NCBI GenBank assembly: GCA_903920415.1
Contig: CAIXMD010000071.1
Coordinates: 1-11,258 of the forward strand
Direction of reading: 5' to 3'
DNA: 11,258 nt
Source: an uncultured Desulfomonile sp.
GTDB lineage: Bacteria > Desulfobacterota > Desulfomonilia > Desulfomonilales > Desulfomonilaceae
Part shown: in pieces, positions 6,480 through 11,258 of the stretch
How positions within the stretch are numbered: the stretch's first letter is position 1
How the letters are laid out: each line of letters begins with the position of its first letter
Program-made: the position numbers and the translations under genes
Notes under the pieces: generated by a model
Seen by the model: the letters and a program-made list of their open reading frames with translations, nothing else
Told to the model about the DNA's origin: nothing
The model's database searches: none

Positions 6480-7549
6480 CTCCTGTCTATTCCAGGGATG
6501 GATCTGCTGAGTTCAACGAACGATTGAATGAAACATTGCTCCGGATCGGTGACGAAGTGGAGCAGGCCTTAGGTAACAATCTTGTTACTTTGGTTCTTGG
6601 TGGAGGATACGGCCGAGGGGAAGGTGGCCTGGTTGTGAAGGACGGTAAGGAGATGCCCTATAACGATTTGGATTTGACCCTCGTCGTGGGTCGTAAGTCC
6701 ACAATTCCGGGGGATCGTCTCAAAGCAATTGAAAAAAAGTATGCTAAAGAACTCAATATCCATGTTGATTTTAGCCGCCCTCTTACCGTTCGCGACGTTG
6801 AAAACTGGCCTCACTGGTTAATGTGGTACGACCTAATTAATGGCTATGTGGCTCTAAAGGGTGGTCAGGAACTACTGGCAAGTCTTGCTCCTGCCACTCT
6901 GAAAGAACCACTTCCTGTGATTGAAGCCACCAGACTTCTCCTGAATCGAGGGACCGGACTCCTTTGGGCCTTCCGCGTAGTTCGCAAGATAGAAGATGCC
7001 CCGGATGGGGACTTTGTTCGACGCAACTACTACAAGTGTTCATTAGCTCTTGGTGATGCCCTTCTCATAGCATATCAACGCTTCACCACAAAATATTGGG
7101 GAAGGGACGATCTGCTGGCGGACTTGGAGCGAACTGAGCTGAAAGTAGCTGCTTTTGGGCTGCAACCACTTTACAGAGAAGCGCTTCGCTTCAAGTTTCG
7201 GCCGGACCAGGTTTCCTCGGATGCCATGACGGAGGAAGACTTGAAGGCCCTCGCAGAAATTTGGGGCGCCGTATTTCTGCATGTTGAAATGGTCCGTACT
7301 GGACTCGTCTGGTCTTCTCTCGATGATTACGTGCATTGGAAAGGTATAAGAGAGAAGGATCAACACGCCATTCCCCTGCTTTTGCGCAACATTACCCGCA
7401 ACCTTCAGATGGGACGACGGAGTTGGCGATATCCCAGGGAGACTCTCTATCGACAATTACCGGTCCTGTTAAGCCTTGTAAAGGTGAATGCCGGGAACTG
7501 GGCAGAGGAAACCGAAAGCTTTCTGGGAATTTGGAACAGGTTTAATTAA
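6476..7549 (+). CDS. Pol-beta-superfamily nucleotidyltransferase-like protein
   Basis: A complete 357-residue cytoplasmic protein. The first 100 residues show the minimal signature of the DNA polymerase beta-type nucleotidyltransferase fold: a strand followed by G42-GGYGRGEGG, then NDLDL with the metal-binding pair D64 and D66, and a third carboxylate at D98 (IHVDFS). Such enzymes move a nucleotide from an NTP to a small molecule, RNA or protein. The remaining 250 residues are mostly helical, with WAFRVVRK and RRNYYKCSLALGDALL segments, and match nothing I can name. It is not a sugar-1-phosphate nucleotidyltransferase, which has a different fold. The start overlaps the glycosyltransferase stop (ATGA), and its TAA directly abuts the ATG of the kinase-like gene. 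That arrangement suggests a shared role, perhaps activation or modification of a polysaccharide precursor. Substrate unknown. Confidence 0.75.
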   Translation: MTPVYSRDGSAEFNERLNETLLRIGDEVEQALGNNLVTLVLGGGYGRGEGGLVVKDGKEMPYNDLDLTLVVGRKSTIPGDRLKAIEKKYAKELNIHVDFSRPLTVRDVENWPHWLMWYDLINGYVALKGGQELLASLAPATLKEPLPVIEATRLLLNRGTGLLWAFRVVRKIEDAPDGDFVRRNYYKCSLALGDALLIAYQRFTTKYWGRDDLLADLERTELKVAAFGLQPLYREALRFKFRPDQVSSDAMTEEDLKALAEIWGAVFLHVEMVRTGLVWSSLDDYVHWKGIREKDQHAIPLLLRNITRNLQMGRRSWRYPRETLYRQLPVLLSLVKVNAGNWAEETESFLGIWNRFN

Positions 7550-8476
7550 ATGGATGATGAAAACCGCCGTGAATATTCCCTGGATCTGCAACTTGAAATT
7601 ACGTCCCTGGCTCTCATCAAAGAGAACAAGTACTGTGTTATTTACCTCGCTGGAACTCCAGACGGACCCCGCATTGTAAAAAAGTATAGGGGTGGGGATT
7701 CGAGTTTAGTCATGGTAGAAGCAGATGCCCTCGGTTTCTATCATCATTTGGCTCAGGATGAACCAAACCTTATAGATTCAGGCGAGCCTTTGCTAAGAGA
7801 GGACAGGAACCTCCTTTGTATCGGTTTTGTGGAAGGGGACGCTTTCAGTGAAGTACTCTATAAGGCGCGAAAAGATGATTCCCTTCGGGATCGGTCTGTT
7901 CGGATAATGAGGATCCTTGGAAACGTAATAAGAACTATATATGAAAAGACTCAGCGCCCCCAGGAAGAGACATCTCCATTCATTTTTGAATATTTCAATT
8001 ATTGTTCCACCAGACTGGAACAAATGCCGCTGTTGGGTTCAACTCTGTTTAAGGGGATGTCATCCGAAGCTGAAAGGCTTTCCAATGATTTTCGCCTCAG
8101 CAATATAGTCCCCTCGTTTATCCACGGCGATTTTGTCTTCAAGAATATTCACATCAAGGATGAAAGGGCAGGATTGATCGATTTTGCCAATGCCAATTTA
8201 CTGAGCCATCCTCTGAACGACATATACAACATCCGTTTCGCATTGGCAAACATGCTGCTTCCTAAGAAGTTCAAGGCAGACCTCCTTGCCGGTTTTTATG
8301 ACGGTCTTGGTTCTACGGATTTTCCAGAGATTGCCCAGCGGTTTTACTATGAATATCACCGACGACGATGGCTGATGCTTAAACTTTCTTCCAGGATTCC
8401 CGCTGATCTGATTCAAGGTCTTCGGGGTCTATTGAGTTTTACAAAACCGTTTACTGCTGAGGATAAGGCAGTATGA
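7550..8476 (+). CDS. APH-like (choline/aminoglycoside kinase fold) phosphotransferase
   Basis: A complete 308-residue protein with landmarks of the aminoglycoside phosphotransferase/choline kinase fold. RIVKKY offers the ATP-binding lysine (K44 or K45), and E57 in MVEADALGFY is placed to form its salt bridge. IGFVEGDAF resembles the hinge region. FIHGDFVFKN holds the catalytic loop with D194 and N199, and LIDFANAN gives the metal-binding D211. These enzymes phosphorylate hydroxyls on small molecules, and some relatives act on sugars or lipids. The ATG follows the stop of the nucleotidyltransferase-like gene with no gap, and its own stop overlaps the Wzy-like gene start by ATGA, so all three are probably translated in step. 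Resistance to aminoglycosides is unlikely in this setting. A role in adding a phosphorylated group to the polymer, as LicA does with choline, is one idea without direct support. Confidence 0.77.
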   Translation: MDDENRREYSLDLQLEITSLALIKENKYCVIYLAGTPDGPRIVKKYRGGDSSLVMVEADALGFYHHLAQDEPNLIDSGEPLLREDRNLLCIGFVEGDAFSEVLYKARKDDSLRDRSVRIMRILGNVIRTIYEKTQRPQEETSPFIFEYFNYCSTRLEQMPLLGSTLFKGMSSEAERLSNDFRLSNIVPSFIHGDFVFKNIHIKDERAGLIDFANANLLSHPLNDIYNIRFALANMLLPKKFKADLLAGFYDGLGSTDFPEIAQRFYYEYHRRRWLMLKLSSRIPADLIQGLRGLLSFTKPFTAEDKAV

Positions 8477-9840
8477 AGCTAGCTTCCATCCTGGGAATTC
8501 TTGCTTTCCTGATCGGGGTGCCCTCAGTTCTAGTAATCCTCTTGTCTAAACCCAATCTGCGCCGACCTTTGCTCTCTCTCTTGGCTTTCAGCACATGTTA
8601 TGTGAAAAAACCCATGTACATGGAAGTCTTTTTTTCGCCCTATCGTGGTGTTGACAGGGGCTTTGGAGTTACAGTTCCAGACCTGCTGTTTTTTGGTTTT
8701 TTCCTGTGGATTATTCTTGGACGTTCCAAGGACAGGATAATCTGGTGGCCTTATAACACGATCCTTTGGCAACTCCTGATAGCTATTTCAGTGCTTTCCC
8801 TGATGAGTTCCTCGGTGGCCTACTATGGGTTGTTTACACTGCACAAGTTTATCAGGGGATACATACTTTACTGGGTAATAGTTAATCTTGTCCGCGAAAA
8901 AGAGGATGTGGCGGCTGTGGTATCCGGAGTGATGGGGGCTGTGATTTTTCAGTCAGGGGTTGTCATTTGGGACAAGTATATCACTCACAAAGTGGTGAAC
9001 CGTTCTATAGGTTCGTTTCCTCATCCCAATTCTCTGGCGATGTATGTCGACCTTATCACACCCATGATTCTGGCTGTCGTTCTGGCGGGAGGTTTTTCCA
9101 AGAAAGCTACCAATATGGCCATGCTTGCCATCCTGGGTGGGCTTGTCTGTATCATCTTTACCAAGTCAAGGGCCTCCCTCGTAATTATGGGAGCGTCTCT
9201 GGGATTGGTGACAGGACTATCCATACTTTTGAAGCCCTCTGGGAAAAAAATAGCCATCGCCCTCGTGGGCTTTTTGCTTGTGGATATAATGGGTGTTATT
9301 GCCGCCCCCAAAATAATTGAACGTTTTCAGAAGGCACCCGAGGCTTCGGAAGCTACCCGAGTTTATTTTAACCAGGCTGCGCGGGCAATGGCGAACGATA
9401 AACGCTTCGGAGCGGGGCTAAATTCCTTCTCTTGGACGATAACCAACACGGACTATTATTGGTATGTGTACTCTGAAGAAAGGGACACGGTAAAGGACGA
9501 GGATGAATTCAGGGATAGCAGAATGGGGCAGAGTCGATTGGGAACCGCTCATCACATTTATTACCTTTTTGCGGCAGAAACAGGGTGGGCCGGAATGATA
9601 ATCTTTATAATGTTTCTTGCCCGATACTATTTACACAATGTTGTCCTGCTTTTTCGAACGAAAAACGAGTATTATCAGGCGATACTACTGGGTCTATTAG
9701 TTGGTTTCTCGACACTGCACCTCCAGGGATTGCTGGAATGGATATTCCGTCAGACCCAGGTCTTTTTCCTCTTTTGCGTTTTGTCAGGCCTAATGGTGGC
9801 CACCGGGAATATCGCAAAAGGGTCCTATCGAAAAAACTAA
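8473..9840 (+). CDS. O-antigen ligase/polymerase-like membrane protein (Wzy/WaaL type)
   Basis: A complete 455-residue, strongly hydrophobic protein with about ten or more predicted membrane segments starting at residue 3. Landmarks of the Wzy_C/O-antigen ligase family are visible: GSFPHPNSLAMY at 180-191, FTKSRASLVIMG at 229-240, FGAGLNSFSW at 312-321, and AHHIYYLFAAETGWAG at 359-374. The histidine in the last motif lies in the large periplasmic loop and is typical of these enzymes. That loop contains an unusually acidic, charged stretch at about 334-352. Family members join undecaprenyl-diphosphate-linked repeat units into a polymer or transfer the polymer to an acceptor in the periplasm. 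With a flippase gene directly after it, a polymerase role seems likelier than ligation, but sequence alone does not separate these. The start overlaps the kinase-like gene by ATGA. Confidence 0.85.
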   Translation: MKLASILGILAFLIGVPSVLVILLSKPNLRRPLLSLLAFSTCYVKKPMYMEVFFSPYRGVDRGFGVTVPDLLFFGFFLWIILGRSKDRIIWWPYNTILWQLLIAISVLSLMSSSVAYYGLFTLHKFIRGYILYWVIVNLVREKEDVAAVVSGVMGAVIFQSGVVIWDKYITHKVVNRSIGSFPHPNSLAMYVDLITPMILAVVLAGGFSKKATNMAMLAILGGLVCIIFTKSRASLVIMGASLGLVTGLSILLKPSGKKIAIALVGFLLVDIMGVIAAPKIIERFQKAPEASEATRVYFNQAARAMANDKRFGAGLNSFSWTITNTDYYWYVYSEERDTVKDEDEFRDSRMGQSRLGTAHHIYYLFAAETGWAGMIIFIMFLARYYLHNVVLLFRTKNEYYQAILLGLLVGFSTLHLQGLLEWIFRQTQVFFLFCVLSGLMVATGNIAKGSYRKN

Positions 9841-9855
9841 CGAGTCCAAAGCCTC

Positions 9856-9862
9856 AGAGGGA
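9856..9862 (+). promoter_or_regulatory. Ribosome binding site of the flippase gene
   Basis: AGAGGGA lies just before ATG at 9866, with a 5-base gap from its GAGG core. It is the strongest Shine-Dalgarno match in the operon and supports this start over the later in-frame ATG at 9932. Confidence 0.6.
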
Positions 9863-9865
9863 AAC

Positions 9866-11258
9866 ATGGTCCAAAACATCGGAGAGGATCGATCCGGATC
9901 CAAGGACAAAAACAGGTCCCGTTACATTCTTATGAATACCTTGTCCAGTTACGGGAGAGACATCGTTGACACGCTGGCATTCCTCATCCTCATCCCATTT
10001 ATCATTAAGACATTGGGGAAAGAGAGCTTCGGCCTATGGTCCTTGATCTGGTCTTTTCTCGCAATATTTGAATTGGCCGATCTCGGTTTTGCCGCCTCGG
10101 TAATAAAATATGTTGCTGACGCTCGGGGAAAAGGAGACGAACAAAGGCTCAAGGAGATCGTCTGCACCCTCTTCTGGATCTACGTATTTCTTGGGGCATT
10201 GGTCATGGCCGGTATTGCGTCAAGTTTACTATTTTTCAATCATATCTTTCAAATCCCCCCTGATCAGGCCCTCATGGCCAATGCGGTCCTGCTCATTTTG
10301 GGATTCCGTTCAGCCCTATATTTGCCTCTGGGCTTGTTTCGAGGAGTCCTCGTGGGCTTCCAAAAAATGAACATAGCAAATGCCTACAAGGCACTGTCAA
10401 ACCTTCTCTATCTGGTGGCAGTCCTGATCATCCTCGCCCTGACCCCTGATATAAGAGTATTGGCCGCGATAAACGTGGTTACCGGCATCATTCCCATGTT
10501 CGCAATGATGATCCACTGCCAGCGCATAATGCCGAGCTTAAGCATCAAACCCCGCTATTTTGATCGTTCGCTGGTCAGAGAGCTAACTTCCTTCTCATTG
10601 TATTTCTCTTTTCTCCAAATAGCCGGAATGATTGCGACGAGGGCTGATGCGCTGATCATCAAGCTTTTTCTCCCGTTGGAAATGGTCGGGATCTATTCTA
10701 TTGGAATGCGGCTATCTGAAAAAGCGACTATGTTTTGTTCACATTTGACCAGGGCCCTGTCCCCTGTTTTTGCTGAGCTTCACGGCGCCGACGAGCAATC
10801 CAACATAAAAGCGACCCATTACATGGGAGCAAAGCTCACGATAGCATTTGCAACTCCTCTGCTTTTGGGTTTAGCCCTGTTGTCCAAACCATTGATCCTT
10901 GCCTGGACGGGTCCCGATTTCCTAATGGCCGTTCCAGTGTGTCAGTGGCTCGTGGCCGCGGCCATGATCGGTATTGCGCATGGCAATACAGTCAACTTAC
11001 TAAGCATGGGCGGTTATCAGAAGTATGCCGCATTATCCATCGCCGCTGGACAAGTCCTTAACATCCTTCTGTCTTTTCTGTTAATTAGACATTTAGGTAT
11101 TGTCGGCGTTTCCATGGCCACCTTCATTGCCGCAGTTCCAATCTACATAGGACTCATTGAAGGCTATGTCAGTAGGCTTCATGGTCAACCCATTTGGCAT
11201 TTTTATAAGGCTACGGTGTTCCCGAGCGTGATCCCGGCCCTGGTTATGACAGGGATGA
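9866..11258 (+). CDS. Wzx-type polysaccharide flippase (MOP superfamily), cut by window edge
   Basis: From ATG at 9866 the frame stays open for 464 codons to the window edge, so the C-terminus is missing. After a polar, basic N-terminus of about 20 residues, the protein is a series of membrane segments. The first pair reads DTLAFLILIPFIIKTLG followed by FGLWSLIWSFLAIFELADLG, the pattern that opens Wzx and other MOP/MATE-superfamily exporters, and it is followed by a cytoplasmic stretch with RGKGDEQRLKEI. The central part has the typical RADALIIKLFLP and VGIYSIGMRLSEKA segments. Family members move lipid-linked oligosaccharide repeat units from the cytoplasmic to the periplasmic side of the inner membrane. 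The gene starts 25 bases after the Wzy-like stop. Visible length is already close to a full Wzx (about 420-500 residues), so probably little is missing. Confidence 0.9.
   Translation, partial: MVQNIGEDRSGSKDKNRSRYILMNTLSSYGRDIVDTLAFLILIPFIIKTLGKESFGLWSLIWSFLAIFELADLGFAASVIKYVADARGKGDEQRLKEIVCTLFWIYVFLGALVMAGIASSLLFFNHIFQIPPDQALMANAVLLILGFRSALYLPLGLFRGVLVGFQKMNIANAYKALSNLLYLVAVLIILALTPDIRVLAAINVVTGIIPMFAMMIHCQRIMPSLSIKPRYFDRSLVRELTSFSLYFSFLQIAGMIATRADALIIKLFLPLEMVGIYSIGMRLSEKATMFCSHLTRALSPVFAELHGADEQSNIKATHYMGAKLTIAFATPLLLGLALLSKPLILAWTGPDFLMAVPVCQWLVAAAMIGIAHGNTVNLLSMGGYQKYAALSIAAGQVLNILLSFLLIRHLGIVGVSMATFIAAVPIYIGLIEGYVSRLHGQPIWHFYKATVFPSVIPALVMTGM

Noticed and set aside
7043..7456. 137-codon minus-strand open frame
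   Set aside because: It is antisense to the nucleotidyltransferase-like gene and has no domain of its own.
9585..9935. 116-codon plus-strand frame bridging the Wzy-like and flippase genes
   Set aside because: It overlaps the C-terminal membrane part of the Wzy-like gene in another frame and has a composition unlike a real protein.
1..11258. CRISPR array, tRNA, rRNA or attachment sites
   Set aside because: No regularly spaced direct repeats, cloverleaf-like sequence or rRNA-like stretches were seen on either strand.

Overview
The window (11,258 bases, GC near 50% by eye) looks like part of an exopolysaccharide or O-antigen biosynthesis locus in a Gram-negative bacterium. A Wzx-type flippase, a Wzy/WaaL-type membrane polymerase or ligase, a family 2 glycosyltransferase, a STAS-domain regulator and a secreted family 9 glycoside hydrolase lie together. 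Gene style and GC would suit a deltaproteobacterium (Desulfobacterota), but no marker gene fixes the taxon, so that placement is a guess.

Layout. (1) Bases 1-1246, minus strand: an IS66-family transposase, intact in frame but cut by the left edge of the window. (2) Bases 1247-1488: a gene-free divergent spacer with a 15-base palindrome beside the transposase start and a consensus -35 hexamer before the next gene. (3) Bases 1489-5025: one large secreted enzyme. It has a signal peptide, a jelly-roll-like N-terminal region, an Ig-like domain, a split cellulase N-terminal Ig domain that appears to host a seven-repeat beta-propeller, and a GH9 catalytic domain. (4) Bases 5026-5179: a spacer with a good sigma70-like promoter and a leader that can fold in two competing ways. 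(5) Bases 5180 to the right edge: an apparent operon of STAS regulator, GT2 glycosyltransferase, pol-beta-type nucleotidyltransferase, APH-like kinase, Wzy-like protein and Wzx-like flippase (cut by the right edge). The four genes from glycosyltransferase to Wzy-like protein are joined by ATGA overlaps or an abutting TAA/ATG.

How the genes may work together: the GT2 would extend a lipid-linked repeat unit in the cytoplasm, the flippase would move it across the inner membrane, and the Wzy-like protein would polymerise or ligate it. The exported GH9 protein could trim, release or remodel the polymer. The STAS protein could control output through partner switching, although no partner kinase or phosphatase is visible here.

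The two least expected elements are the GH9 enzyme with a propeller inside its Ig domain and a changed HxR signature, and the coupled nucleotidyltransferase-kinase pair between the glycosyltransferase and the Wzy-like gene. The pair's substrate cannot be read from the sequence.
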